A stretch of DNA of 64,000 bases from Methylobacterium tardum (lineage in GTDB: Bacteria; Pseudomonadota; Alphaproteobacteria; Rhizobiales; Beijerinckiaceae), in the NCBI RefSeq assembly GCF_023546765.1, contig NZ_CP097484.1, forward strand, positions 5,566,501 through 5,630,500. The letters run 5' to 3'. Made by a program: the position numbers and the translations under genes. The notes below the pieces were generated by a model. That model was not told the origin of the DNA and searched no databases. It was given only the letters and a program-made list of their open reading frames with translations. Shown one piece after another: positions 7,966 through 16,123 of this stretch. The first letter of the stretch is position 1, and every line of letters begins with the position of its first letter.

Positions 7966-8691
7966 AAGATCTCTTTCGATCCACGTTGCGTCTTCTTGTT
8001 GTTTGAGGCGGGCAAAGGTTTAGATGAGGTAAATTTTGAAGGAAGAACTTGCGAATATGGTGCAATTTTGCGCGTTATGCTGCGCGCCAGGTGGGTCTGC
8101 GTTCGGGGCAGAATGTCTGACGTCGTCCCATCGTCGTTTCGTCACTGCAGCGACGGCCGGTATCGGGCTCGCGACCGGGGTCAATGAACCTGCCCGGGCC
8201 GGACGGGGCGCGGCTCCCCGCTCCCGTGCGGGAGAGATCTCGCAGAGAGCCGGGTGAGGGATCAGGTCTGTCCGGACGGGGTGCAATCCGGGTCACGTCG
8301 CAAGGGAGCGTTGGATCTGAAGCGTCGCGTCCCGCACACCAACCCTCTCCCGCACGGGAGAGGGAGTACGTCGTCGCTGTCTCGGCCGGCGACGCCCATC
8401 TTCTGGACCGATCGCGTTGCACCCGGCAGCAAACCCTTCGGGAGCGGCCGTCCAACCTCTTCGCCTCATCCCGGGGTGACCGCGTCAGCGGGCGTCGAAG
8501 GGGGCTTCAGGGATCGCGGGGCCGGCCGGGGGGCTCCTTCGAGGCGGCTCACCCCGCACCTCAGGATGAGGGGATGGGATCCCCTGGTTCCAGGTTGCCG
8601 TCGTGTCCTATGCCGCAACGCGATCGAGGGCGGCTCCGGGCCGGGCTGCCGCGCGCCGGGATCGGACCCGGCGCGCGGCAGCGCACGGCGG
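7966..8691. repeat. Intergenic region with REP-like palindromes
   Basis: No convincing gene. About 7980-8090 is AT-rich and is probably the mucR promoter. Around 8218-8233 'ctcccgtgcgggag' and around 8345-8365 'ctctcccgcacgggagaggg' are palindromes in opposite orientations about 110 bases apart. Around 8465-8585 a further block contains 'accccgcacctcaggatgag', a phrase related to one near 46975-46995. These have the form of dispersed REP/BIME-type elements. Confidence 0.5.
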
Positions 8692-9336
8692 TCAGAGGTC
8701 CGTAGTTGCGGGATAGGCCCGGACCCGGCCCTGGTTCGCAGCCGAGCCGGTGGCGCCGGTGCCGGGGTTCGGTGCCGTCCAGCCCTCCGCGCGCCACGCG
8801 CTCGCCTTCTCGCCGAGATCGACCGGGCCGTGCCGCTCCAGGATCTCGGTCACGGCCGATGCCGGGACTGCCCGGGCCTCGGCAATCCGGACGGTGACCA
8901 GGGTCCCGCCCCGCCGTACGCCTTCGCCGTAGGCATGCGCATCCGTCTCGCTCACGCCGGCGCCGGTGAGCGCGCCGGCAAGGCCGCCCGCCGCCGCACC
9001 GATCCCGGCGCCCGTCAGGGTGGCGACGAGCCAGCCGGCGGCCACTACCGGCCCGACCCCGGGGATTGCGATCAGGCCGAGGCCGGCGAGAAGGCCGGCG
9101 GCGCCGCCCACGACGGTGCCGAGGGTCGCGCCAGCGCCGGTACCGTCCTTGGCCCTGTCGGCCGTCTCGGCGGTTCCGTGCGCGCCGCCGGTGAGGCGGC
9201 CGGCATGGCGATCTCCCTCGTTGTTGCTGACAAGACTGACATCGCTGTGCGGGATGCCGACGCTTTCGAGTTCGCCGACGGCGGCGCTGGCGTCCTCATA
9301 GCGATCGTAGAGAGCCGTGATGGTCTGTTGGGCCAT
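8692..9336 (-). CDS. General-stress 17M/YflT-like glycine-zipper protein
   Basis: A 214-residue protein. The N-terminus 'ITALYDRYEDASAAVGELES' followed by 'GIPHSDVSLVSNN' matches the ferredoxin-like domain of YflT/general-stress 17M proteins. The middle is two long Gly/Ala-rich hydrophobic stretches ('GTVVGGAAGLLAGLGLIA', 'GIGAAAGGLAGALTGAG') like glycine-zipper membrane segments. 'GGTLVTVRIAEARAVPASAV' and 'ILERHGPVDLGEKA' finish a second soluble part. Such proteins are stress-induced in many bacteria; the biochemical role is unknown. Confidence 0.75.
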   Translation of the reverse strand: MAQQTITALYDRYEDASAAVGELESVGIPHSDVSLVSNNEGDRHAGRLTGGAHGTAETADRAKDGTGAGATLGTVVGGAAGLLAGLGLIAIPGVGPVVAAGWLVATLTGAGIGAAAGGLAGALTGAGVSETDAHAYGEGVRRGGTLVTVRIAEARAVPASAVTEILERHGPVDLGEKASAWRAEGWTAPNPGTGATGSAANQGRVRAYPATTDL

Positions 9337-9365
9337 GATCAATCTCCTGCCGGGTTCCGAGGGGC

Positions 9366-9740
9366 TCACTGCGCCGACACGTTGCCCTTGAAATCGAGGC
9401 CGACCTGCACCGACTGGCCGCCATGCGTGGCGGTGCCGCGCCAGATGCCGTCGGCATCCTTCTTGAGGTCCTTCGCGTCGGTGTAGCCGGCCTTCGCGAG
9501 CCGCGAGCGCGCCTCGCCCTCGGTGAAGCTGTTGGCGCCCTTCTCCAGCTTGACGGTGCCGGCGGTGCCGGTCCCGCCGGGCGTCATCTTGTCGGTGTTC
9601 GGCCGCGTCACGCTCTCCTGGCCGCCGGATTGCTGGCTCGTCTTGGCGTCGGGCGCGGCGGGCGTCCCCGTGACCGTGGTCTGGGCGACGGCGCTCGATC
9701 CGAGCAGGGTCGCGAGGACGAGGGCGAGGGGTATACGCAT
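9366..9740 (-). CDS. Exported PepSY-like domain protein
   Basis: A 124-residue protein with a signal peptide (MRIPLALVLATLLGSSAVAQ). The mature C-terminus, 'FTEGEARSRLAKAGYTDAKD', 'DADGIWRGTATHGGQSVQVG' and 'LDFKGNVSAQ', has the PepSY-like pattern of a helix followed by strands with 'DG.W.g.A' and 'v.lD..G.v'. It lies 29 bases upstream of the YflT-like gene on the same strand and is probably co-transcribed. Likely periplasmic; function unknown. Confidence 0.75.
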   Translation of the reverse strand: MRIPLALVLATLLGSSAVAQTTVTGTPAAPDAKTSQQSGGQESVTRPNTDKMTPGGTGTAGTVKLEKGANSFTEGEARSRLAKAGYTDAKDLKKDADGIWRGTATHGGQSVQVGLDFKGNVSAQ

Positions 9741-9952
9741 GATGGACTCCGTCGACGGTTTCACAAAGACCAATTCGACGGACGGCCGATACGTTCCTTT
9801 AAGAGCAAAGCCGGTCTGCGGGAGACGATAGCCGCGCTCGCCGAGGCTCTCCATTCTTGTGGCGCAGAGATAGATCTTCCACTGGTCTTGGGCCGATCTC
9901 ACGGCGACCCGCTGGCCGGTGCAGAAGGACCCTAGGGCGACGCCAGGTCGCC

Positions 9953-10177
9953 TCAACCGGCGCCGTAGCCGCCCTTCCGATTGTCGGGCTGATCGGCCGG
10001 TGGCCGGGTGTCGTAGCCGCCGCTCTCCGGCGCGTCGTTGGATGCCGGCTCCACGGGACCCGGCGCGTGCGGCCCGCTGCCTCCGGCCGCAGGATCGACC
10101 TGCTTCGCCTGACCGGCCGGCCGTCCCGGCGGGACCGATCCGAGCGCTTCGCGTGCTGCATCGACATCCTGTCCCAT
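9953..10177 (-). CDS. Hypothetical disordered small protein
   Basis: A 74-residue hydrophilic protein starting MGQDVDAAREALGSVPPGRP and ending 'PDNRKGGYGAG'. It is rich in Pro, Gly and Asp with no predicted fold. An AGGAAGG ribosome site lies about nine bases upstream of the ATG. It resembles the protein at 5260-5481 in composition and in its Gly-Tyr-Gly end. No function assigned. Confidence 0.5.
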   Translation of the reverse strand: MGQDVDAAREALGSVPPGRPAGQAKQVDPAAGGSGPHAPGPVEPASNDAPESGGYDTRPPADQPDNRKGGYGAG

Positions 10178-10216
10178 GCGACGACCTTCCTGATCCGCCC
10201 GTCCGTGTGACAGGCC

Positions 10217-10241
10217 AAGGCGGCAGGCGGGCGCATGTTCC
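10217..10241 (-). promoter_or_regulatory. Candidate EcfG-type promoter
   Basis: Minus-strand GGAAC, 16 bases, then CCTT, 40-64 bases before the ATG at 10177. One base differs from the EcfG -10 element CGTT. Suggestive only. Confidence 0.3.
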
Positions 10242-10304
10242 CGGAGAGACGGCATTGCGGCGCGCTCCGGGCGATCGGAGGCTGCGGCCGCCGTGCGAGG
10301 CCGG

Positions 10305-10913
10305 TCAGTGCAGGCCGCTCTCCCGGGCGATGGCGCGCCCGAGGCACATCAGCAGGCGGTCGACCGCGGCGTGGATCTCGGCTGACGCGTCGTCGCCGAG
10401 CGTGCGCTTGAGGGCGATGGCCAAGTCGGCGGCCCGGCTCAAGGAGTCGAGCGGTGTCGCCTCGCTGCCGACGACGGGGCGCTCGCCGTCCTCGCGCAGC
10501 TCGGTGATGTCGATGATGATACCGCTTGCGCGGACCGGACGCCCGAACGGGTCCTGGAACGCGCGCCCGCGGTTCAGCAGCCAGCGCACCGCTCCGTCCC
10601 GCGCGACGACGCGGTACTCGGCCAGGACCAAGCCTCCGGCCTGCACGGCCTGCTGGACATGGTCGAGGAGCCACGGATGGTCGTCCGGATGCACCGCTGC
10701 AATCGCCTGGAGGCTGCCGATCCTCGTGTCGGCCAGGGAGGCGTCGCCGGTCAGCAGCCGCGCCGCGCCGGCATCGTACATCATGGTCCCGCCGACGATG
10801 TCCCAATCCCAGGTTCCGACCACACAGGACGCGTCCAGTGCGGCGCGCAGCCTGTCGAGCGGCTCGCTGAAGCCGTCGATCGCGTTGATCGGCGCTCCGG
10901 ATCCGTCCCCCAT
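10305..10913 (-). CDS. PAS domain protein
   Basis: A 202-residue soluble protein with one PAS_3-type fold: 'ASCVVGTWDWDIVGGTMMY' opens the domain, 'AAVHPDDHPWLLDHVQQAV' gives the HPDD phrase, and 'YRVVARDGAVRWLLNRGR' with 'VRASGIIIDITELRE' gives the PAC end. The last 60 residues are helical and lack a kinase core. It is therefore a sensor or adaptor module without its own output domain, perhaps dimerising with other PAS proteins. The upstream region holds a run of eight G (11003-11010). Confidence 0.8.
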   Translation of the reverse strand: MGDGSGAPINAIDGFSEPLDRLRAALDASCVVGTWDWDIVGGTMMYDAGAARLLTGDASLADTRIGSLQAIAAVHPDDHPWLLDHVQQAVQAGGLVLAEYRVVARDGAVRWLLNRGRAFQDPFGRPVRASGIIIDITELREDGERPVVGSEATPLDSLSRAADLAIALKRTLGDDASAEIHAAVDRLLMCLGRAIARESGLH

Positions 10914-11002
10914 TTGCCAGTCCTACCCCACGGTTTCAGGATGATCTGGCGCATGGAGATGCCATTTCATCCGGACCGCGCGGAAAATTCACGGTCCGGT
11001 GA

Positions 11003-11010
11003 GGGGGGGG
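11003..11010 (+). repeat. Run of eight G
   Basis: A G8 homopolymer 90 bases upstream of the PAS gene start and downstream of the yagU-like gene. It could vary in length by slippage and is hard to sequence accurately. Confidence 0.6.
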
Positions 11011-11066
11011 CAGGCCGCCGACGGGTGCGCTCACGACGGGCGCGCACCCTCGGGCGGGACCGAAGA

Positions 11067-11582
11067 TCAACGCGCCTCGCGTGTGCAGAGCATCGCGCGC
11101 CGCACGATCTCGATGGTCCACGCCCAGAGCAGGTGGCCGAGCACCTCCGAGAACGTCTCGTGGGCCGAGATGTCCCAGATCTGCGGCGCCCAGCCGCCGA
11201 GGGGCAGCAGGATGGCGTGGAACACGACGGTGACGATCAGCCCGAAGGCCAGTCCCTGCCACAGGGTGACGAGCGGGATCGGGATGGCCAGCAGGCAGTA
11301 GAGCAGGCCAAAGACGACCGAGAAGCCCTGATGCACCAGGGCGACGCCGTAATTGATGACGTGGCCCGTGAAGACATAGGTCATGTCCTCGGCGTTCAGG
11401 CCGAGGGCTTTGAGGATGGCGAAGGGTGGCGAGATGCGGCCCGCCTCCCGTGGCGGGAACGGGATCTCGGAGCCCCATTTGACGAAGCTCGACAAGTTCC
11501 CGCCCACGAAGCCTGCCATGGCAGCTGTCCTGAAGTCATGCCGCGGCTTCGTGGCCACTTGAATAGCAGTGATCGATCCCAT
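11067..11582 (-). CDS. YagU family inner-membrane protein
   Basis: A 171-residue integral membrane protein resembling E. coli YagU (DUF1440). Matching phrases are 'GFVGGNLSSFVKWGSEIPFP', 'YVFTGHVINYGVALVHQ', 'LYCLLAIPIPLVTLWQGLAF' and 'ETFSEVLGHLLWAWTIEIVR'. Three or four transmembrane helices are visible. YagU contributes to acid tolerance in E. coli; the activity is unknown. The ATG used precedes 'GSITAIQVATKPRHDF'; the ribosome site is weak, so a start further in (the Met of 'MAGFVGG') is possible. Confidence 0.85.
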   Translation of the reverse strand: MGSITAIQVATKPRHDFRTAAMAGFVGGNLSSFVKWGSEIPFPPREAGRISPPFAILKALGLNAEDMTYVFTGHVINYGVALVHQGFSVVFGLLYCLLAIPIPLVTLWQGLAFGLIVTVVFHAILLPLGGWAPQIWDISAHETFSEVLGHLLWAWTIEIVRRAMLCTREAR

Positions 11583-12077
11583 CTTCAGAGACCCATTGTT
11601 TTTGCCCCGATCAAGACGTGATCCGCTATCGGTCCGCAGCTCCAAGTCTTCGCAAGATCTCGGAATGTGCGGCTGGCCCGGCCGATTCGTCCTCGGTCCG
11701 CCCTGCTATCAGCAAAAAATCTTCGATCTCAAGACAGGGCTGTGGTCTTATGAGAGATGCTTTGCGTAGATAAACGATTTTTGCTCGTAATACGCTATAC
11801 AAATATCAGTTTCAGAATGGATATAATGAATAAGCACGGATATTAGATGCATATTAAGCTTGCATAAGCCATAAATAAACGTTTAATATTGTTCCGGCGG
11901 TTCATGCGCCTCGGCTCGGCTCTCCGAAGGCGGCAGGCGCACGGCGCCGCCTCGACGCCGATGGGGGCCGGCGAATGCGGAATGAGACGGGATGGCGGGC
12001 GCCCGGTCCCGCAACCGACCACTCCGAACCGGGCGCGAGCCGACGCGCGCCCGCTTGGGGCCGCGCGCCGCAGGGCT
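11583..12077. other. Intergenic region with an AT-rich island
   Basis: No gene seen. About 11760-11895 is strongly AT-rich in otherwise GC-rich DNA, with many T-A steps. That composition suits an H-NS-like or MucR binding region or a promoter, but no clear -35/-10 pair was identified. The rest is unremarkable GC-rich DNA. Confidence 0.5.
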
Positions 12078-12227
12078 CTACTTCCGTTGGCTTGTGGGAT
12101 TCGGGGTCGCGGACGTATCGGGCGACACCGCCGGGTTCACGGGCGTGACCTTCGACCACGTGGCCGCGATCGCCACGATGGCGGCCAGCAGCGCGATGAA
12201 AATTCCGATGAGGACGAGGCGCTTCAT
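12078..12227 (-). CDS. Small single-pass membrane protein
   Basis: A 49-residue protein: MKRLVLIGIFIALLAAIVAI forms one hydrophobic helix after a basic N-terminus, followed by a short polar tail ('SKVTPVNPAVSPDTSATPN'). It could be a membrane-anchored peptide or an uncleaved signal sequence. No family recognised. Confidence 0.55.
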   Translation of the reverse strand: MKRLVLIGIFIALLAAIVAIAATWSKVTPVNPAVSPDTSATPNPTSQRK

Positions 12228-12337
12228 GACAGGGCTTTGAGCTTCCGTACGGGCCCGGCCACGCCGGGGAACGGCCGGGGAACCGCCGAGGCCGATGATC
12301 GATCCCTGCCGCAGCCCGAATCCGACCGGTCCGGAAC

Positions 12338-12832
12338 TCACCGGTGCAGGGCGCGCATCCGAGCCAGTGCCGCCGCGGCCTGAGCGGCCAAGGTTTCAAG
12401 GCGGCAGATGGTGGCGTCGTCGGGGATGACCGAGGCGCACCAATAGGCCCCGAGCGCCGCAACCGGCTCGGGAAACCCGATCGGCACGATCACGAGGCTG
12501 CGCATCGACGTGGTGCGGTAGGCGGCAATCGGAACCCGGGGGTCGAGCTCGATGTCCGGCACGATGACGGTCTCGCCGTTGAGGATCGCCCACCCCGACA
12601 CACATTCCGTCACCGGAAACCGGCGTCCGCGCCAGAGCGGCTCGATGGCATCCTCGGCCGCATAGACCACGCTCTTGCCCTCGCGCAGGACCACGGCGAT
12701 CCCGTCGGAGCCGACGACCGCCCGCGCGGATGCCCGAAGGGCGGACACGACCTCATCCAGGGATTGTGCGGTCTCAAGTTGGGCGGCGGCGAGCGCTAAG
12801 CCCGAAGCGGGCCGGAAATGCGTCTCAGCCAT
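12338..12832 (-). CDS. GAF domain protein
   Basis: A 164-residue protein that is essentially one GAF domain. 'AAAQLETAQSLDEVVSALR' opens the domain; 'GSDGIAVVLREGKSVVYAAE' and 'FPVTECVSGWAILNGETVIV' with 'PDIELDPRVP' form the core; 'SMRSLVIVPI' and 'VAALGAYWC' close it. There is no kinase, cyclase or HTH output, so it is probably a stand-alone sensory module. The Cys in 'TECVSGW' is in the place where some GAF proteins have redox-active residues, but nothing more can be said. Confidence 0.8.
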   Translation of the reverse strand: MAETHFRPASGLALAAAQLETAQSLDEVVSALRASARAVVGSDGIAVVLREGKSVVYAAEDAIEPLWRGRRFPVTECVSGWAILNGETVIVPDIELDPRVPIAAYRTTSMRSLVIVPIGFPEPVAALGAYWCASVIPDDATICRLETLAAQAAAALARMRALHR

Positions 12833-13285
12833 CCCGTAGATCTAACGGGATTGGGACGGTCCGTCCACGCCAGGGCAGAGACGCGAGGCGACAGGGGCGG
12901 CTCGGTCGCGAGGCTGCCGCCATAAGGGGCCGCTCGGCACGCGGGCGCGGGTTCACCGGGTAGCCTTGTGACGGCGCCGATGACAACCTGCGATAGGATT
13001 TCCTCCGGGCGCGCCCGGCCCCGGCCAGCATCTGTGTGCCGCGGCCAGAGGAGCGGCTGCCGACCCTATGTAATTTGTCTGACGCTCGGCTCTCCGCAGC
13101 AGAAGTATCAGAATAGTTCCCGACCGATCGATCACCGATCGGTGATGATGTGTTTTATCGCACTTTCCTGCTGATCCGTTTCGAACGGTACCGGAGCGGT
13201 GTTGCAGCAATGCACTATCGCCAAGGCTCATCCTGACGTCCTGTCGCGCCGCACACATCCCGCCCAACGGGAGACAGAGGACCAG
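12833..13285. other. Intergenic region upstream of the Omp25-like gene
   Basis: About 450 bases without a gene. The part from about 13070 to 13180 is less GC-rich and contains the symmetrical 'gatcgatcaccgatcggtga' (about 13126-13145), which may be a regulator site for the outer-membrane protein gene. No clear promoter hexamers were assigned. Confidence 0.4.
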
Positions 13286-14122
13286 ATGATCAAGAAGCTT
13301 CTTCTCGCGAGCGCCGCCACGGCTCTCCTGACCGGCGCCGCCTCGGCCGCCGACCTGCCGCGTCGCGCTGCCCCGCCGCCGGTGTTCACCCCCGTCCCGG
13401 TCTTCACCTGGACCGGCGCGTACTTCGGTATCAACGCCGGCTACGCCTTCGACGCCAGCAGCCGCTCCAACGGCTCGGTGTTCGGCGTTCCCGCCCCCTA
13501 CGCCGCCCTCGGCACCACCGCCACCTTCCGCGATCGCAGCCAGGACGGCTTCTCGGGCGGCGCCCAGATCGGCTACAACTGGCAGCTGACCCCGGGCTCG
13601 GGCGTGGTGTTCGGCATCGAGGCCGACGCCCAGTACCTCGACTTCGGCCGCAACCGGAACAACGCCTTCATCTCCGGCGCCGTCGCCCCGGGCTACTACG
13701 TGACCGACCCGCGCGGCCTGTCGAGCCTCGACTACTTCGGCACCGTGCGCGGCCGCCTCGGCTACGCCTTCGACCGCACCCTCGTGTACGCCACCGGCGG
13801 CTTCGCCTACGGCTCGGGCAGCGCTGACCGTTCGTTCGGCGGCTATGCCGGCAACGACACCTTCCGCACCGGCTACGCGGTCGGCGGCGGCGTCGAGTTC
13901 GCCCTGCCCACCGAGTCGTTCCTGAACTTCTTCCGCTCCTCGGCGGTGACGTTCAAGATCGAAGGTCTGTACGTGAACCTGGAGCGCGGCAACCGCAACC
14001 AGGGCGCCCTGGTCGTCAACGCCGCCAACCTGGTCCCGGCCTACTACAGCCCGATCGGTCGCCGCGACGACGAGTTCGCCGTCGTCCGCGCCGGCCTGAA
14101 CTACAAGTTCGGCTCGTACTAA
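13286..14122 (+). CDS. Outer-membrane beta-barrel protein (Omp25/31-like porin family)
   Basis: A 278-residue secreted barrel. The signal peptide MIKKLLLASAATALLTGAAS ends in Ala before the mature 'ADLPRRAAPPPVF'. The body has alternating strands, with 'FTWTGAYFGINAGYAF', 'GGAQIGYNWQLTPGSGVVFG', 'GTVRGRLGYAFDRTLVYATG' and the closing 'VRAGLNYKFGSY', whose C-terminal aromatic residue is the BAM sorting signal. Proteins of this kind are abundant surface barrels in Rhizobiales and Methylobacterium. The start has an AGAGG site; longer reading frames lack a signal. A close paralogue is at 45664-46487. A strong hairpin follows. Confidence 0.88.
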   Translation: MIKKLLLASAATALLTGAASAADLPRRAAPPPVFTPVPVFTWTGAYFGINAGYAFDASSRSNGSVFGVPAPYAALGTTATFRDRSQDGFSGGAQIGYNWQLTPGSGVVFGIEADAQYLDFGRNRNNAFISGAVAPGYYVTDPRGLSSLDYFGTVRGRLGYAFDRTLVYATGGFAYGSGSADRSFGGYAGNDTFRTGYAVGGGVEFALPTESFLNFFRSSAVTFKIEGLYVNLERGNRNQGALVVNAANLVPAYYSPIGRRDDEFAVVRAGLNYKFGSY

Positions 14123-14133
14123 GAGCCTGCAAA

Positions 14134-14163
14134 GGCCCGGGACGCGGTTCCGCGTCCCGGGCC
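14134..14163 (+). terminator. Hairpin terminator after the Omp25-like gene
   Basis: A perfect 14-base-pair inverted repeat (GGCCCGGGACGCGG, two-base loop, complement) eleven bases after the stop. No T tract follows, so termination may need Rho or the hairpin may only stabilise the mRNA. Confidence 0.7.
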
Positions 14164-14277
14164 GGGTAGCGCTCGCCAGCATCGCACGATCACGCGAGGC
14201 TGTCCCCGAAAGGGGGCGGCCTCGTTCGCGTTGGGGGGCGGGGTCGGCCCGTGGTCGTCCCGCGTGGAGCTTTTGCC

Positions 14278-14613
14278 CTAGGCAGTGATGATCCTGTCCG
14301 GCTGATGGGCGCGATCCTCGCGCTGCAGACGCTTCGTGCGTCGCAGCTGCTTCTCGACCTTGTTCAGGGCTGCGCGGAACGCCCGCGGCACGCTCTCCCC
14401 CAGGGCCTCGGCGCTCATCATGCCCTGGCCGCTCATCTGCATGTTCACCGAGCAGCGGAAATCGCCGCCCTCCCGCGCCACGTGGACGGAGGCCGTGACG
14501 AGATTGCCGAGATACTTGTTGGCGGCATCCTGGATGCGCCGCTGCGCTTGATCGCGAAAGCTCGCGCCGAGTTCGAGATGCGCGCTGCCGACCGTAATCG
14601 TTCCGTTGATCAT
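14278..14613 (-). CDS. Short HPF/RaiA-type ribosome hibernation factor
   Basis: A 111-residue protein with the HPF/YfiA fold. 'TITVGSAHLELGASFRDQA' is the first strand and helix, 'ASVHVAREGGDFRCSVNMQM' the central strands, and 'FRAALNKVEKQLRRTKRLQ' the basic second helix that binds 16S rRNA. It lacks the C-terminal dimerisation domain of long HPF, so it would act like E. coli HPF or RaiA, occupying the mRNA/tRNA channel of idle ribosomes. A possible stress promoter lies upstream. Confidence 0.82.
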   Translation of the reverse strand: MINGTITVGSAHLELGASFRDQAQRRIQDAANKYLGNLVTASVHVAREGGDFRCSVNMQMSGQGMMSAEALGESVPRAFRAALNKVEKQLRRTKRLQREDRAHQPDRIITA

Positions 14614-14634
14614 GGATGTCTCCCGTGCAAGCAC

Positions 14635-14659
14635 AACCGGGGAGGGGGGCCGGGGTTCT
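14635..14659 (-). promoter_or_regulatory. Candidate EcfG-type promoter for the hibernation factor
   Basis: Minus-strand AGAAC, 16 bases, then GGTT, 22 bases before the ATG. Each half differs by one base from GGAAC...CGTT. Weak on its own; the stationary-phase nature of the gene adds some support. Confidence 0.28.
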
Positions 14660-14694
14660 GTCCCGGGGGAGGCAGCCCGCCTTTTGAGCGGGTC

Positions 14695-15108
14695 TCAATA
14701 GCCCTTCCACAGGCCGGGCGTGGCGAGCTCCAGCAGGTGCGCATCCGGATCGCGGAAGTAGAGGCTGGTCCCGCCCCGCGGCCAGTGGGTGCGGCCCTCG
14801 ACGGCGATGCCGGCGGCCACCAGACGGCTCTCCCAGGCGGAGAGGGTATCGGCGTCGATCGAGAAGGCGATGTGCGCCGGCCCCCGCCCGTCATGGGGCG
14901 GGATATCCCCGCCCGGCGTCGGGATCGGCTGGAGGGACCCGCCTTCCGGAAAGAGCAGCAGCACGCCGCGACCGCCGACGTCGAAGGCGCGCATCCGCGC
15001 ATCGGTGTGGATGCAGGTCAGGCCGAGGACGTCGCGGTAGAACGCGTCCGCGCGCGCGAGATCCGCGACGTAGAGGGCCGTCTCGAGGACCGCGTTGAGC
15101 TTCGGCAT
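14695..15108 (-). CDS. VOC family (glyoxalase/dioxygenase-like) protein
   Basis: A 137-residue protein made of two beta-alpha-beta-beta-beta modules. 'LETALYVADLARADAFYRDV' opens the first, 'GRGPAHIAFSIDADTLSAWE' opens the second, and 'GGTSLYFRDPDAHLLELATP' closes it. The His of 'AHIAF' and the Glu of 'LELATP' are at the usual metal-ligand places. The family includes glyoxalase I, fosfomycin-resistance enzymes and extradiol dioxygenases. The substrate cannot be predicted. The start is the Met of 'MPKLNAVLETALYV'. Confidence 0.82.
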   Translation of the reverse strand: MPKLNAVLETALYVADLARADAFYRDVLGLTCIHTDARMRAFDVGGRGVLLLFPEGGSLQPIPTPGGDIPPHDGRGPAHIAFSIDADTLSAWESRLVAAGIAVEGRTHWPRGGTSLYFRDPDAHLLELATPGLWKGY

Positions 15109-15133
15109 GGAGCCCCCATCCCGGTCGGACGGC

Positions 15134-15313
15134 TCACGGGCCGCCGGCAAGCGCGCCCGCGACGACCATGATCAGCGCGTCGATATCGATCCGCCCGTCG
15201 ATCCGCGCGTAGCCCGGCTCGGACAGGTCCACCTTCGGCGCGGGATCCTCCGCCTCCGCTTGGCGCTGCAGCTCCGCCACGATGGCGTCGCGCACGGTGT
15301 CGTTCAGGTCCAT
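15134..15313 (-). CDS. Hypothetical small protein
   Basis: A 59-residue protein starting MDLNDTVRDAIVAELQRQAE, then 'DGRIDIDALIMVVAGALAGG'. The N-terminal half is an amphipathic helix and the end is hydrophobic. A GGGAGAG site lies six bases before the ATG. It sits between the SDR and the VOC gene on the same strand, with short gaps, and may belong to one transcript. No family recognised. Confidence 0.6.
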   Translation of the reverse strand: MDLNDTVRDAIVAELQRQAEAEDPAPKVDLSEPGYARIDGRIDIDALIMVVAGALAGGP

Positions 15314-15361
15314 GATGCTCTCCCGCTATCGGTGCGGCGCGTCCGTCCGCGATCCCGGCGC

Positions 15362-16123
15362 TCAGGCCTGCTTCGGCTGCCCGTTCGAGGCGGTCAGGCC
15401 GCCGTCGACCGGCAGGTTCACGCCCGTGACGTAGCGGGCGGCGTCGCTGGCCAGGAAGGCGATCACGTCGGCCACCTCCTCCGGCTCCGCGCCGCGCCCG
15501 AGCGGGATGCGCTCGGCGAAGCGGCGCATCAGCTCCTGATCGCGCTTGATGTCCTGCGTCAGTCCCGTGAAGGTCAGCCCGGGATTGACCGCGTTGACCC
15601 TGACTCCCTGCGCGCCGAGCTCCAGCGCCAGGGAGCGGGTGAAGTTCGACACCGCACCCTTGGCGGCGTTGTAGAAGCTCATGTTCCAGTCGCCGCCGAG
15701 GCCCGAGACCGACGAGACGTTGACGATGTTGCCGCCGGCCTGAACCAGATGCGGAAGCGCGGCGCGGGTACAGAAGAACACGCCGTCGACATCGACCGCC
15801 ATGACCTTGCGCCAATCCTGCACGGAGGCTTCGAGGATCGGGCCGGTGGGCACGACGCCGGCATTGTTGACGAGCACATCGAGACGGCCGAACCGGTCGA
15901 TCGCCGCGGCGATGAGCGTCTCGGCATCCGCCTGCTCCGAGACGTCGCCCGTCTGAAGCACGACCCGGCCGGGATCGAGGCCGGCCGCGACGGCCTCGAG
16001 CGGTTCCCGCGTGCGGTCGTTCAGGACGACCTGCGCGCCCGCGCCCCCGAACCGCTTCGCCGTGGCGGCCCCGATCCCGGATCCGGCGCCCGTCACGATC
16101 ACCACTTTGCCGTCGAACTGCAT
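15362..16123 (-). CDS. SDR family NAD(P)-dependent oxidoreductase
   Basis: A 253-residue classical short-chain dehydrogenase. It has 'VTGAGSGIG' for cofactor binding near residue 12, 'NNAGV' near residue 87, the catalytic Ser in 'NVSSVSG' and the Tyr/Lys pair in 'YNAAK'. 'NAVNPGLTFTGL' and 'FLASDAARYVTGVNLPVDGG' complete the pattern. The Asp in the second strand ('LNDRTR') is weak evidence for a preference for NAD(H). The alcohol or ketone substrate is unknown. The start overlaps the stop of the upstream gene by one base (TGATG). Confidence 0.9.
   Translation of the reverse strand: MQFDGKVVIVTGAGSGIGAATAKRFGGAGAQVVLNDRTREPLEAVAAGLDPGRVVLQTGDVSEQADAETLIAAAIDRFGRLDVLVNNAGVVPTGPILEASVQDWRKVMAVDVDGVFFCTRAALPHLVQAGGNIVNVSSVSGLGGDWNMSFYNAAKGAVSNFTRSLALELGAQGVRVNAVNPGLTFTGLTQDIKRDQELMRRFAERIPLGRGAEPEEVADVIAFLASDAARYVTGVNLPVDGGLTASNGQPKQA

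Noticed and set aside
8200..8400. Repeated palindromes as a CRISPR array
   Set aside because: Only two irregular palindromes in opposite orientation, without regular spacing or a shared repeat length, and no cas genes.
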